Source: Serpentinimonas sp. (GTDB lineage Bacteria; Pseudomonadota; Gammaproteobacteria; Burkholderiales; Burkholderiaceae_C). Taken from it: a stretch of 16,093 nucleotides of DNA. The stretch lies in NCBI GenBank assembly GCA_025458665.1, contig JALOSG010000032.1:1-16093 (forward strand), written 5' to 3'. Below are positions 6,883-15,273 of this stretch, piece by piece. Every line of letters begins with the position of its first letter. The first letter of the stretch is position 1. The notes under the pieces are model-generated. The model had not been told where the DNA came from. It did not search any database and saw only the letters and a program-made list of their open reading frames with translations. Made by a program: the position numbers and the translations under genes.

Positions 6883-8970
6883 TCAGGCGAGCCATACGAA
6901 ATACGACATGAAGGCGATCAAGCCCACAATCATCACAAAGGCATAGTGGTAGAGGAAGCCGGTCTGGCCGCGGCGCACCACGCCCGAAATCAGCCCGATG
7001 ATCTTCCAGCTCAGGTTCACCACACCGGCCTCGATCACACCGCGGTCACCGCCCTTCCAAAGGCCCACGCCCAGCGCGCGCGCGCCGCGGGCGATGATGT
7101 TCTCGTTGATCCAGTCCATGTAGTACTTGTTTTCCATGACCACCACCAGCGGGCGCAACGCCGCACCAATGGCTTTGGGCAGGGCCGGGTTCTTCATGTA
7201 CATGTACCAGGCAGTCAACGCACCCGCCGCAGCCAGATACAGCGGAGGCGTGAAGAAGGCGTGCGCAATCATGCCCAGCGGGCCGGTGTAGATGGCGGCG
7301 AAAGAGGCCATGGCCGGGTGGGCTTCGCTGTTGACGGTGATGGCGTCGGCCAGGAACTCCCCGAACACCATGGAGCCGATGGTCATGTAACCAATCACCA
7401 CGGAAGGCACGGCCAGCAGCAGCAGCGGTACCGTCACCACCCAGGGAGACTCGTGCGGCTTGCCGCCATGAGCGTCATCGTGGCCGTGGTCCTGATCGTT
7501 GCCCTGGGCGTGGCCCTTGGCGTGCTCATCGTGGTGGTCATCGTCGTGGTGCCCGTGGTGCGCGTCGGGGTTCAGGTGGTAGCGTTCCTGGCCGTGGAAC
7601 ACCAGGAAGTAGAGCCGGAACGAATAGAACGAGGTGACGAACACACCCGCCAGCACAGCGAAGTAGGCAAATCCCGAAGCCGGTAGATTGCTGAAGTGCA
7701 CCGCCTCGATGATGCTGTCCTTGGAGTAAAAACCCGAGAAGAACGGCGTGCCGATGAGCGCCAGCGTACCCAGCAGAGACGTGATCCAGGTGATGGGCAT
7801 GTACTTGCGCAAGCCACCCATCCAGCGGATGTCCTGATTGTGGTGCATGCCGATGATGACCGAACCCGCCGCCAGGAACAGCAGCGCCTTGAAGAAGGCG
7901 TGCGTCATGAGGTGGAACACCGCAATCGAGTAAGCCGACGCGCCCAGCGCCACGGTCATGTAGCCCAACTGCGACAGCGTCGAGTACGCCACCACCCGCT
8001 TGATGTCGTTCTGGATGATGCCCAGAAAACCCATGAACAGCGCTGTGACGGCACCCGTGATCAGAATGAAGTTCAGCGCGGTATCGGACTGCTCGAACAC
8101 CGGCGACATGCGCGCGACCATGAAGATGCCCGCCGTCACCATGGTGGCGGCGTGGATGAGCGCCGAAATGGGGGTGGGACCCTCCATGGAATCGGGCAGC
8201 CAGACGTGCAGCGGGAACTGTGCCGACTTGCCCATGGCGCCAATGAACAGGCAGATGGCGATGACGGTGACCAGCATGGCCTCCTGGCCCATGATGTACC
8301 AGGGGAACTCGATCTGGGCCAGCTCGTCCACCTTGGCAAAAATCTCGGTGTAGTTGAGCGAGCCGGTGTAGGCCACGATGAGGCCGATGCCCAGAATGAA
8401 ACCAAAGTCGCCTACCCGGTTCACTAGGAAGGCCTTCATGTTGGCGAAGATGGCCGTCGGCTTGTTGTACCAGAAGCCAATCAACAGATAAGACACCAGG
8501 CCCACCGCTTCCCAGCCAAAGAACAGCTGCAGCAGGTTGTTGCTCATGACCAGCATGAGCATGGAGAAGGTGAACAGCGAAATGTAGGCAAAGAAGCGGT
8601 TGTAGCCGGCGTCTTCCTCCATGTAGCCGATGGTGTAGATGTGCACCATGAGGGAAACGAAGGTCACCACGCACATCATCATGGCGGTGAGGCCGTCCAC
8701 CAGGAAACCGATCTCCATCTTCAGGCCACCCACCACCATCCAGGTGTAGATGGTCTCGTTGAAGCGGGCGCCGTCCATGGCCACACTCTTGAGCACCGAG
8801 GCCGACAGGATGAAGGACACCAGCACGCCCAGAATGGTGAATACGTGCGAGGCACGGCGGCCCAGCCAGTTACCGCCCAGCGTGGTGCCCAGGATGCCGG
8901 CCAGCGCGGCGCCCACCAGCGGGGCCAGCGGCACCGCCAGCAGCGTGCTTGCAGAGAGACTGGTACTCAT
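6883..8970 (-). CDS. nuoL: NADH-quinone oxidoreductase subunit L (distal proton-pumping subunit)
   Basis: A 695-residue membrane protein, clearly longer than the roughly 613 residues of E. coli NuoL. The antiporter core shows E153 in FFGWEAVGLVSYLLIGFW, K248 in GAMGKSAQFPLHVWLPD, and K361 in THAFFKALLFL, matching the conserved ion-channel residues. The C-terminal part contains the YYMDWINENII block and the final hydrophobic helix, as expected for the long lateral helix of NuoL. Part of the extra length is a His/Asp-rich hydrophilic loop at 465-506 (13 His and 9 Asp in 42 residues), between YFLVFHGQERY and SPWVVTVPLLLLA. The ATG at 8970 is 59 bases after the nuoK stop; upstream there is only a weak A/G-rich stretch, not a strong Shine-Dalgarno. 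Confidence 0.97.
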   Translation of the reverse strand: MSTSLSASTLLAVPLAPLVGAALAGILGTTLGGNWLGRRASHVFTILGVLVSFILSASVLKSVAMDGARFNETIYTWMVVGGLKMEIGFLVDGLTAMMMCVVTFVSLMVHIYTIGYMEEDAGYNRFFAYISLFTFSMLMLVMSNNLLQLFFGWEAVGLVSYLLIGFWYNKPTAIFANMKAFLVNRVGDFGFILGIGLIVAYTGSLNYTEIFAKVDELAQIEFPWYIMGQEAMLVTVIAICLFIGAMGKSAQFPLHVWLPDSMEGPTPISALIHAATMVTAGIFMVARMSPVFEQSDTALNFILITGAVTALFMGFLGIIQNDIKRVVAYSTLSQLGYMTVALGASAYSIAVFHLMTHAFFKALLFLAAGSVIIGMHHNQDIRWMGGLRKYMPITWITSLLGTLALIGTPFFSGFYSKDSIIEAVHFSNLPASGFAYFAVLAGVFVTSFYSFRLYFLVFHGQERYHLNPDAHHGHHDDDHHDEHAKGHAQGNDQDHGHDDAHGGKPHESPWVVTVPLLLLAVPSVVIGYMTIGSMVFGEFLADAITVNSEAHPAMASFAAIYTGPLGMIAHAFFTPPLYLAAAGALTAWYMYMKNPALPKAIGAALRPLVVVMENKYYMDWINENIIARGARALGVGLWKGGDRGVIEAGVVNLSWKIIGLISGVVRRGQTGFLYHYAFVMIVGLIAFMSYFVWLA

Positions 8971-9029
8971 AGTTGTCTTTTTTCTAGGGTTCTTGTCCGG
9001 GTGTCAGGGTGAGCATGAAACTCTGCCCG

Positions 9030-9341
9030 TCAACCCTTGAGCGTGTTGAGCTCATCCACATTGATGGAGCGCTTGTTGCGGAACAGCAGGACCAGAATGG
9101 CCAGACCGATGGCCGATTCGGCCGCCGCCACCGTCAGGATGAAGAACACGAACACCTGCCCCTGCATATCGCCGAGGTAGTAGGAGAAAGCGATGAAGTT
9201 CATGTTCACGGCCAGCAGCATGAGCTCGATGGCCATGAGCAGCACGATGAGGTTCTTCCGGTTGAGAAAGATGCCCACCACCGAAATGGCAAACAGAATG
9301 GCACCCACCGCGAGGAAGTGGCCCAGGCCTAGTGTGCTCAT
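9030..9341 (-). CDS. nuoK: NADH-quinone oxidoreductase subunit K
   Basis: A 103-residue protein with three membrane helices, of normal family length. The two buried glutamates needed for proton movement are seen: E39 in LLMAIELMLLAVN and E75 in LTVAAAESAIGLAI (E. coli E36 and E72). The ATG at 9341 overlaps the nuoJ stop by four bases (ATGA). A near-perfect Shine-Dalgarno lies inside the nuoJ tail. In the membrane arm it sits between J and N and passes protons through the central water channel. Confidence 0.98.
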   Translation of the reverse strand: MSTLGLGHFLAVGAILFAISVVGIFLNRKNLIVLLMAIELMLLAVNMNFIAFSYYLGDMQGQVFVFFILTVAAAESAIGLAILVLLFRNKRSINVDELNTLKG

Positions 9342-10003
9342 GACTGGCCTCCTTGCTGGGGTTGGGCATCGGCCTGTGGAGCGGCGTTGCTGCCTTTCTG
9401 GGTGGCCGGCATGGCCACCACGGAGAGCCGATCTGCGGCGCGCACTTTCACTTGCAGTCCGGGGTTGATGGCCTTGCTGTCCTTGCGCTCGCGCAGCGTC
9501 AGGGCGATGGCGGCAATCATGGCCACCAGCAGCAGCACGGCCGCCACCTGAATGGGATAGAGGTACTTGGTGTAGAGCAGCAGGCCCAGTTCGTAGGTAT
9601 TGTTGTGGCCCGGCGCATGCATGGCGCGGCCACCTGCCTCCGCACTGACCGTGAGTTCAGGGAAGCCCGCCCACAGCACCGCGACCAGCTGCGCGCTGAC
9701 GATGGCGCCCAGGGTGGCAGCCAGTGGAAAGTGGCGCCAGAATCCCTTGCGGATGGCGTCGGTGTTGATGTCGAGCATCATCACCACGAACAGGAACAGC
9801 ACCATGACCGCGCCCAGGTACACCAGCACCAGCGTGATGCCCAGGAACTCGGCCTTGAGCAGCAGCCACAACGCAGCGGCCTGGGAAAACGCCAGCATGA
9901 GATAGAGCACGGCGTGCACCGGGTTGCGCGCGGTCACCACGCGCAGCGCCGCGAACAGCAGCACCGCCGCGAAGAGGTAGAAGAAACCGGTCTGGAAGGC
10001 CAT
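9338..10003 (-). CDS. nuoJ: NADH-quinone oxidoreductase subunit J
   Basis: A 221-residue membrane protein with about five helices. The N-terminal block FYLFAAVLLFAALRV, NPVHAVLYL and YLGAVMVLFLFVVMMLDI (62-79) is the family core, including the flexible third helix that couples quinone chemistry to pumping. The last 30 or so residues (from about 190) form a Gln/Ala-rich hydrophilic tail, variable in the family, whose codons also carry the nuoK ribosome binding site. The ATG at 10003 is 67 bases after the nuoI stop, the largest gap in the operon here, and no purine-rich site lies in front of it. Confidence 0.96.
   Translation of the reverse strand: MAFQTGFFYLFAAVLLFAALRVVTARNPVHAVLYLMLAFSQAAALWLLLKAEFLGITLVLVYLGAVMVLFLFVVMMLDINTDAIRKGFWRHFPLAATLGAIVSAQLVAVLWAGFPELTVSAEAGGRAMHAPGHNNTYELGLLLYTKYLYPIQVAAVLLLVAMIAAIALTLRERKDSKAINPGLQVKVRAADRLSVVAMPATQKGSNAAPQADAQPQQGGQS
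9348..9354 (-). promoter_or_regulatory. consensus ribosome binding site for nuoK
   Basis: AAGGAGG on the minus strand, six bases before the nuoK ATG. It is embedded in the codons for the last residues of NuoJ and confirms the overlapping nuoK start. Confidence 0.85.
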
Positions 10004-10029
10004 AAAGGTAGGTGGGTGCTTGGGCTGTA

Positions 10030-10078
10030 TTCAGCGGTGTTCGGCTGGTTCGGCTTGATCGGCGCTGGTTTCAGCGGT
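10030..10078. repeat. short direct repeats in the nuoI-nuoJ gap
   Basis: TTCAGCGGT occurs at 10030-10038 and again at 10070-10078, 40 bases apart; the second copy covers the nuoI stop codon. Between them TGTTCGGCT (10038-10046) and GGTTCGGCT (10047-10055) form a 9-bp tandem pair with one mismatch. This suggests a small local duplication at the nuoI 3' end. No function is evident. Confidence 0.5.
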
Positions 10079-10580
10079 ACTTCGCATCGGCGGCCTTGGC
10101 GGCAGCGATCTCTTTCTCGTAACGGTCGCCCACGGCCAGCAGCATCTCTTTGGTGAAGTACAGGTCGCCGCGCTTTTCGCCGTGGTATTCCAGAATGTGC
10201 GTCTCCACGATGGCGTCCACCGGGCAGGCTTCTTCGCAGAAGCCGCAGAAGATGCACTTGGTCAGATCGATGTCGTAGCGGGTGGTGCGGCGGGTGCCGT
10301 CGTTGCGCACGTCGGACTCGATGGTGATGGCCATGGCCGGGCACACGGCCTCGCAGAGCTTGCAGGCAATGCAGCGCTCTTCGCCGTTGTCGTAGCGGCG
10401 CTGCGCATGAAGCCCACGGAAGCGTGGCGACAGGGGCGTCTTCTCTTCAGGGAACTGCACCGTGACCTTGCGGCGCAAGGCGTAGCGGCCCGTCAGGGCC
10501 ATGCCCTTGAACAGTTCCACGAGCAGAAAGCTCTTGAAGAAGTCGCCCAGAGAGAACGGAGCAACAGCGGTAGCAGACAT
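10071..10580 (-). CDS. nuoI: NADH-quinone oxidoreductase subunit I (two 4Fe-4S clusters)
   Basis: A 169-residue ferredoxin-type subunit that holds clusters N6a and N6b and passes electrons towards N2 and quinone. Two CxxCxxCxxxCP motifs are present: C70, C73, C76 with C80, and C109, C112, C115 with C119. The N-terminal stretch FFKSFLLVELFKGMALTGRY is the usual amphipathic helix that lies on the membrane beside NuoH. The ATG at 10580 has GGAAGG about eight bases upstream. The gene is 55 bases after nuoH, with a hairpin in that gap. Confidence 0.97.
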   Translation of the reverse strand: MSATAVAPFSLGDFFKSFLLVELFKGMALTGRYALRRKVTVQFPEEKTPLSPRFRGLHAQRRYDNGEERCIACKLCEAVCPAMAITIESDVRNDGTRRTTRYDIDLTKCIFCGFCEEACPVDAIVETHILEYHGEKRGDLYFTKEMLLAVGDRYEKEIAAAKAADAKYR

Positions 10581-10605
10581 GTCTAAACCTTCCTTACTTG
10601 CCTAA

Positions 10606-10621
10606 GGGCCGCAGGCGGCCC
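10606..10621 (-). other. hairpin in the nuoH-nuoI gap
   Basis: GGGCCGC (10606-10612 on plus) and GCGGCCC (10615-10621) are a perfect inverted repeat with two bases between them; in RNA this would fold as a 6-bp stem with a four-base loop. It starts 25 bases before the nuoI ATG and 14 bases after the nuoH stop. No U run follows, so a terminator is unlikely; an mRNA processing or stability element is possible. Confidence 0.45.
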
Positions 10622-10635
10622 GTTGAAGTGCCAGA

Positions 10636-11718
10636 TCAAGCCCAGATATTCCAGGAGGTTTGCATCAAGCCCCCCACCAGCACCAGCCAGATGAGGGTCA
10701 CGGGAATGAAAATCTTCCAGCCCAGACGCATGATCTGGTCGTAGCGGAAGCGCGGGAACGTGGCGCGTATCCAGATGAACAGCGAGACCACGAAGAAGGT
10801 CTTGATGCCCAACCAGATCCAGCCTGGTATGAGGTTGAACGGCGCAATGTCCACCGGCGGCAGCCAACCACCCAGGAACATGAGCACCGCCAGAATGGAG
10901 ATGAGCCACATGCTGGCGTATTCGGCCAGGAAGAAGATGGCAAAGCCCATGCCGGAATATTCCACCATGTGGCCAGCGACGATCTCGGCTTCGCCCTCCA
11001 CCACGTCGAAGGGATGGCGGTTGGTTTCGGCCACACCCGAAATCACGTACACCACGAAGATGGGCAGCAGCGGGAGCCAGTTCCAGGACAGGAAATTGAG
11101 GCCGTTCTCGGCCCCTATGCCGCGCGCCTGCGAGTTCACGATGTCCACCAGGTTCAGGCTGCCCGCAGTCATGACGACCACCAGGAAACAGAATCCGATG
11201 GCAATCTCGTAGCTCACCATCTGGGCAGACGCACGCAACGCGCCCAGGAAGGCGTACTTGGAGTTGGAGGCCCATCCGGCAATGATGACGCCATACACCT
11301 CGATGGAGGTGATGGCGAGAATGACCAGCAGACCGGCGTTCACGTTGGCCAGCACCGCTTCGGGCCCAAAAGGCACCGCCACCCATGCGGCCAGCGCCGG
11401 CATGATGGCCATGATGGGCCCCAGACGGAACAGGCCCTGGCTGGCTGCACTGGGGCTGATCAATTCCTTGCTCAGCAGCTTGATGGCATCGGCAATAGGT
11501 TGCAGCAGGCCAAACGGGCCTACGCGGTTGGGGCCCAGCCGCACCTGCATGAAGCCCAGCAACTTGCGCTCCCACAGCGTGAGGTAGGCCACTGCGCCCA
11601 TGAGCGGAGCCAGCACCGCCACGATCTTGATGAGGATCCAGAGCACCGGCCACACGGCCAGACTCCACCAGGGCGCGGCAATCAGGTTCAGGCCGCCGTT
11701 GTAGATGGCGTCGATCAT
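10636..11718 (-). CDS. nuoH: NADH-quinone oxidoreductase subunit H (quinone-site membrane subunit)
   Basis: A 360-residue, eight-helix-type membrane protein that forms the quinone chamber together with NuoB and NuoD. ERKLLGFMQVRLGPNRVGP (50-68) and the loop from E231 (ETNRHPFDVVEGEAE, then VAGHMVEYSGM to 257) are the diagnostic blocks; the second carries the acidic residues that connect the quinone cavity to the membrane arm. The length is normal for Burkholderiales. The ATG at 11718 overlaps the nuoG stop by four bases (ATGA), and GGAAGGGG lies about eight bases upstream. Confidence 0.98.
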   Translation of the reverse strand: MIDAIYNGGLNLIAAPWWSLAVWPVLWILIKIVAVLAPLMGAVAYLTLWERKLLGFMQVRLGPNRVGPFGLLQPIADAIKLLSKELISPSAASQGLFRLGPIMAIMPALAAWVAVPFGPEAVLANVNAGLLVILAITSIEVYGVIIAGWASNSKYAFLGALRASAQMVSYEIAIGFCFLVVVMTAGSLNLVDIVNSQARGIGAENGLNFLSWNWLPLLPIFVVYVISGVAETNRHPFDVVEGEAEIVAGHMVEYSGMGFAIFFLAEYASMWLISILAVLMFLGGWLPPVDIAPFNLIPGWIWLGIKTFFVVSLFIWIRATFPRFRYDQIMRLGWKIFIPVTLIWLVLVGGLMQTSWNIWA

Positions 11719-13910
11719 GCGCCGGCCCCTTCCATGGTGAGCACCACGTCACCGGACGAATGCAGCGCCTGGGCAGCGCGCGCATCGGCGGTTTGTTGCA
11801 GCGCAGGCGCACGCCGCACCAGGCCATCGAGTTGGTAGATGCTGGCCACGCAGGGCTGTGCACCTGCGGGGGTCAGGTCTACGGTGGCAACGGTGGTGTT
11901 GTTCAGGCGTGCGGCATCCACACACTGGCCAGATGCCACACCCGGCAGCGCTGCTTCCAGCACGGCCTGTGAGCTGTCCTGTGCAAAGCCGGGCAGGCCC
12001 AGCAAATTGCCCAGAACGCGCAGGATCTTCCAGCCTGGCCGGGTTTCACCCAGCGGCTTGACCACAGCGTGGAAGCTCTGCAGCCGGCCTTCGGCGTTCA
12101 CGAAGGAGCCCGAAGTCTCGGTGAAAGGCGCCAACGGCAACAGCACGTCGCTGATGTCGGTGTTGCAGCGGAACGGGCTGAGCGTGACCACCATGTCGGC
12201 CTTGGGGAAAGCCAGCGCGCTGCCCGCGCCGCCGGCGGTGTCCTGACCTGGCTCCACGTTGAGCAGCAGCAGCGCCTTGGCGCGGCCTGCCAGCATGTCG
12301 CCCGCGTTCAGGCCCCCGGCTTGCGGCACAGCGCCCACCAGCTGTGCGCCCACGGTATTGGCGGCCTCAGTGAGGTAGCCTACGGAAGCGCCAGTCTGCG
12401 CACCCAGCCACTGCGCCAGCGCCAGCAGGCTGGAGGCGCGCTCGTGGTGGGCGGCGGCATTGCCCAGCAAAATGGCCTTGCGCTCACCCGAAAGCAGCGC
12501 GCGCGCCATTTCCTGCGCCACCTGCTTCTGTTCGGCCGATACGCCAGCCAACTGGGACGCCTCCACCGGGGGCGAGACTTGCTGTTGCTCGGCCACAGCC
12601 AGGGCTACAGCCGCCAGCGCCTGCACCCAGTGGGTGGCGGCGCTTTCGAGCGTGTGGCGTACCGGCATGGCCCACTCGGGCGCCTGTTCGTTCAAGGCCA
12701 TGACCACAGCGCCGTGGCGCTGCGCCTGCCGAATGCGTTGGGCAAACAGCGGGTGGTCCTTGCGCAGGTTGGAGCCCACCACCAGCACGCGCTGCAGCGT
12801 GGAGAGCGCCGCAACCGGCATACCCAGCCAGCGTGCCGAGCCGTTTGGCGCGGCGTGGCTGAAATCGGCCGCGCGCAGGCGGCAGTCGATGTTGTCACTG
12901 CCCAGACCACGCACCAACGCGCCGGCCAGAGCCAGTTCTTCCACCGTGGAGTGCGGGCTGGCCAGCACGCCGATGGCCTGTGCGCCGTGTTCGGTACGGA
13001 TTTGCTTCAAACCGTTGGCCACGTATTCCAGGGCGGTTTGCCAATCCACCGTGATCCACTCGCCGCCCTGCTTCAGCATGGGCTGGGTCAGGCGCTCGGG
13101 GCCGTTCAGGGCTTCGTAGGAGTAGCGGTCGCGGTCGGCAATCCAGCACTCGTTCACCGCTTCGTTCTCCAGCGGCACCACGCGCATGACCTTGTTCGCC
13201 TTGACCTGCACAATGAGGTTGGCACCCGTGGAATCGTGCGGGCTCACGCTCTTGCGGCGGCTCAGTTCCCAGGTGCGGGCCTGGTAGCGGAACGGCTTGC
13301 TGGTGAGCGCGCCCACCGGGCAGATATCGATCATGTTGCCCGACAGTTCGCTGTCCACCGACTGGCCCACGAAGGTCTCGATCTCGGCGTGCTCGCCGCG
13401 GTGGCTCATGCCGAGTTCCATGACGCCGGCAATTTCCTGGCCAAAGCGCACGCAGCGGGTGCAATGGATGCAGCGGCTCATTTCCTCCATGGAAATGAGC
13501 GGGCCCACGTCCTTGTGGAATACCACGCGCTTTTCTTCTTCGTAGCGCGAGCCAGAACCACCGTATCCCACCGCCAGGTCTTGCAGTTGGCATTCGCCGC
13601 CCTGGTCGCAAATCGGGCAATCCAGCGGGTGGTTGATGAGCAGAAACTCCATCACCGACTGCTGGGCCTTGATGGCTTTGTCGCTCTTGGTGCGCACGAT
13701 CATGCCCTGCGTCACCGGTGTGGCACAGGCGGGCATGGGCTTGGGGGCCTTCTCCACCTCCACGAGGCACATGCGGCAGTTGGCCGCTATGGACAATTTC
13801 TTGTGGTAGCAGAAGTGCGGGATGTAGGTGCCCGCTTTTTCGGCGGCATGCATGACCATGCTGCCGGCGGGAACTTCCACCTTCTTGCCGTCGAGTTCTA
13901 TTTCAACCAT
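11715..13910 (-). CDS. nuoG: NADH-quinone oxidoreductase subunit G (Fe-S, 75-kDa type)
   Basis: A 731-residue peripheral-arm subunit. The N-terminal ferredoxin domain has the 2Fe-2S ligands C34, C45, C48 and C62. Next come the N5 4Fe-4S ligands H94, C98, C101 and C107 (HPLDCPICDQGGEC), and the N4 ligands C147, C150, C153 and C197. The remaining two thirds is a molybdopterin-oxidoreductase-like domain without cofactor. The additional N7 cluster of E. coli and Thermus NuoG is absent: the region after WELSRRKSVSPHD has no CxxC set, as in the mitochondrial subunit. The ATG at 13910 is ten bases after the nuoF stop and has only a very close AAGG, so translation is probably coupled to nuoF. Confidence 0.97.
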   Translation of the reverse strand: MVEIELDGKKVEVPAGSMVMHAAEKAGTYIPHFCYHKKLSIAANCRMCLVEVEKAPKPMPACATPVTQGMIVRTKSDKAIKAQQSVMEFLLINHPLDCPICDQGGECQLQDLAVGYGGSGSRYEEEKRVVFHKDVGPLISMEEMSRCIHCTRCVRFGQEIAGVMELGMSHRGEHAEIETFVGQSVDSELSGNMIDICPVGALTSKPFRYQARTWELSRRKSVSPHDSTGANLIVQVKANKVMRVVPLENEAVNECWIADRDRYSYEALNGPERLTQPMLKQGGEWITVDWQTALEYVANGLKQIRTEHGAQAIGVLASPHSTVEELALAGALVRGLGSDNIDCRLRAADFSHAAPNGSARWLGMPVAALSTLQRVLVVGSNLRKDHPLFAQRIRQAQRHGAVVMALNEQAPEWAMPVRHTLESAATHWVQALAAVALAVAEQQQVSPPVEASQLAGVSAEQKQVAQEMARALLSGERKAILLGNAAAHHERASSLLALAQWLGAQTGASVGYLTEAANTVGAQLVGAVPQAGGLNAGDMLAGRAKALLLLNVEPGQDTAGGAGSALAFPKADMVVTLSPFRCNTDISDVLLPLAPFTETSGSFVNAEGRLQSFHAVVKPLGETRPGWKILRVLGNLLGLPGFAQDSSQAVLEAALPGVASGQCVDAARLNNTTVATVDLTPAGAQPCVASIYQLDGLVRRAPALQQTADARAAQALHSSGDVVLTMEGAGA

Positions 13911-13920
13911 ACCTTGTGCC

Positions 13921-15273
13921 TCAGACGTAGGCCGGAACCATGCAGGTCTTGTGTTCGATGTGGTGCTCGAACTCGTGCCGGAAATGCTTGATCATGCCGC
14001 GCACCGGCATGGCCGCGGCGTCGCCCAGCGCGCAGATGGTGCGGCCCATGATGTTCTCGGCCACGTTGTCCAGCAGCGCCAGATCGCTGGGCTTGCCTTC
14101 GCCACGCTCGATGCGGTCCACCATGCGGAACAGCCAGCCTGTGCCTTCGCGGCAGGGCGTGCACTGGCCGCAGGACTCGTGCATATAGAAGTAGGACAGG
14201 CGCTGCAGAGACTTCACCATGCAGCGGGTTTCGTCCATGACGATGACCGCACCCGACCCCAGCATGGAGCCGGCCTTGCTGATGGAGTCGTAGTCCATGG
14301 TGCAGTCCATCATGATGTGCGCGGGCAGCACCGGCGCCGAAGAACCACCCGGAATCACGGCCTTGAGTTTCTTGCCGTCGCGCATGCCACCGGCCAGTTC
14401 CAGCAGCTTCGCGAAAGGCGTTCCCAGCGGGATCTCGTAGTTGCCGGGGCGCTCCACGTCGCCACTGACCGAGAAGATTTTGGTGCCGCCGTTGTTGGGC
14501 TTGCCGATGTTCAGGTAGGCCTGTCCGCCGTTGCGGATGATCCAGGGCACCGCAGCAAAGGTCTCGGTGTTGTTGATGGTGGTGGGCTTGCCGTACAGAC
14601 CGAAGCTGGCAGGGAAAGGCGGCTTGAAGCGCGGCTGGCCCTTCTTGCCCTCCAGGGACTCCAGCAGCGCCGTTTCCTCGCCGCAGATGTAGGCGCCAAA
14701 GCCGTGGAAGGCATGCAGTTGGAAGCTGAAATCGCTGCCCAGAATGCGGTCGCCCAGCAGGCCCGCAGCGCGCGCCTCTTCCAGTGCTTCCTCGAAGCGC
14801 TCGTAGACCTGAAAAATTTCGCCGTGGATGTAGTTGTAGCCCACGGAAATCCCCATCGCGTAGGCGGCAATGGCCATGCCCTCGATCACGATATGGGGGT
14901 TGTACATGAGGATGTCGCGGTCCTTGCAGGTACCGGGTTCGCCCTCGTCGGAGTTGCACACCAGGTACTTCTGGCCCGGGAACTGGCGCGGCATGAAGCT
15001 CCACTTCAGGCCGGTGGGGAAGCCCGCGCCGCCGCGGCCGCGCAAGGCCGACTCTTTCACCGTGGCAATGACTTCGTCCTGCGTCATGCCGGTGCTGCCG
15101 TCCTTGCCCAGGATGCGGCGCAGCGCCTGGTAGCCGCCGCGTGCCTCGTAGTCCTTCAGGGACCAGTTGGCGCCGTTCAGGCCGGCGTAAATCTGGGGTT
15201 CGATGTGGCGGTCGTGGAAGCAGGTCTCCAGACCCTTGGCCTGGAACTGTTCGAGCAACTGGTTCACGTTCAT
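13921..15273 (-). CDS. nuoF: NADH-quinone oxidoreductase subunit F (NADH and FMN binding)
   Basis: A 450-residue subunit that takes the hydride from NADH. The FMN/NADH glycine-rich loop GRGGAGFPTGLKW (79-91) is followed by CNSDEGEPGTCKDRD (106-120), which binds the cofactors. Ligands of the 4Fe-4S cluster N3 are C368, C371 and C374 in ESCGQCTPCREG, plus C414. The ATG at 15273 overlaps the nuoE stop by four bases (ATGA), with GAGGGA six bases upstream; MNVNQLLEQF is the usual type of N-terminus. The frame is open further upstream, but only as a shadow across nuoE. Confidence 0.98.
   Translation of the reverse strand: MNVNQLLEQFQAKGLETCFHDRHIEPQIYAGLNGANWSLKDYEARGGYQALRRILGKDGSTGMTQDEVIATVKESALRGRGGAGFPTGLKWSFMPRQFPGQKYLVCNSDEGEPGTCKDRDILMYNPHIVIEGMAIAAYAMGISVGYNYIHGEIFQVYERFEEALEEARAAGLLGDRILGSDFSFQLHAFHGFGAYICGEETALLESLEGKKGQPRFKPPFPASFGLYGKPTTINNTETFAAVPWIIRNGGQAYLNIGKPNNGGTKIFSVSGDVERPGNYEIPLGTPFAKLLELAGGMRDGKKLKAVIPGGSSAPVLPAHIMMDCTMDYDSISKAGSMLGSGAVIVMDETRCMVKSLQRLSYFYMHESCGQCTPCREGTGWLFRMVDRIERGEGKPSDLALLDNVAENIMGRTICALGDAAAMPVRGMIKHFRHEFEHHIEHKTCMVPAYV

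Noticed and set aside
3693..6911. A stop-free plus-strand frame of over 1000 codons opposite nuoN, nuoM and the DUF2818 gene
   Set aside because: The predicted protein is extremely His/Gln/Arg-rich and resembles no family. It is what the antisense frame of high-GC membrane-protein genes gives, while the minus-strand proteins are fully recognisable.
6649..7686. Plus-strand frame with a Val-rich hydrophobic stretch opposite the NuoL His-rich loop
   Set aside because: The hydrophobic run is simply the complement of His and Asp codons. No ribosome binding site or family match supports it.
11715..13910. Missing N7 cysteines as a sign of a damaged nuoG
   Set aside because: Many complex I 75-kDa subunits, including mitochondrial ones, naturally lack N7. 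All other ligands and the overall length are intact.
12069..13991. A 640-codon open plus-strand frame opposite nuoG
   Set aside because: It is antisense to a clearly conserved nuoG with all Fe-S ligands; its composition is biased and it has no recognisable domain.
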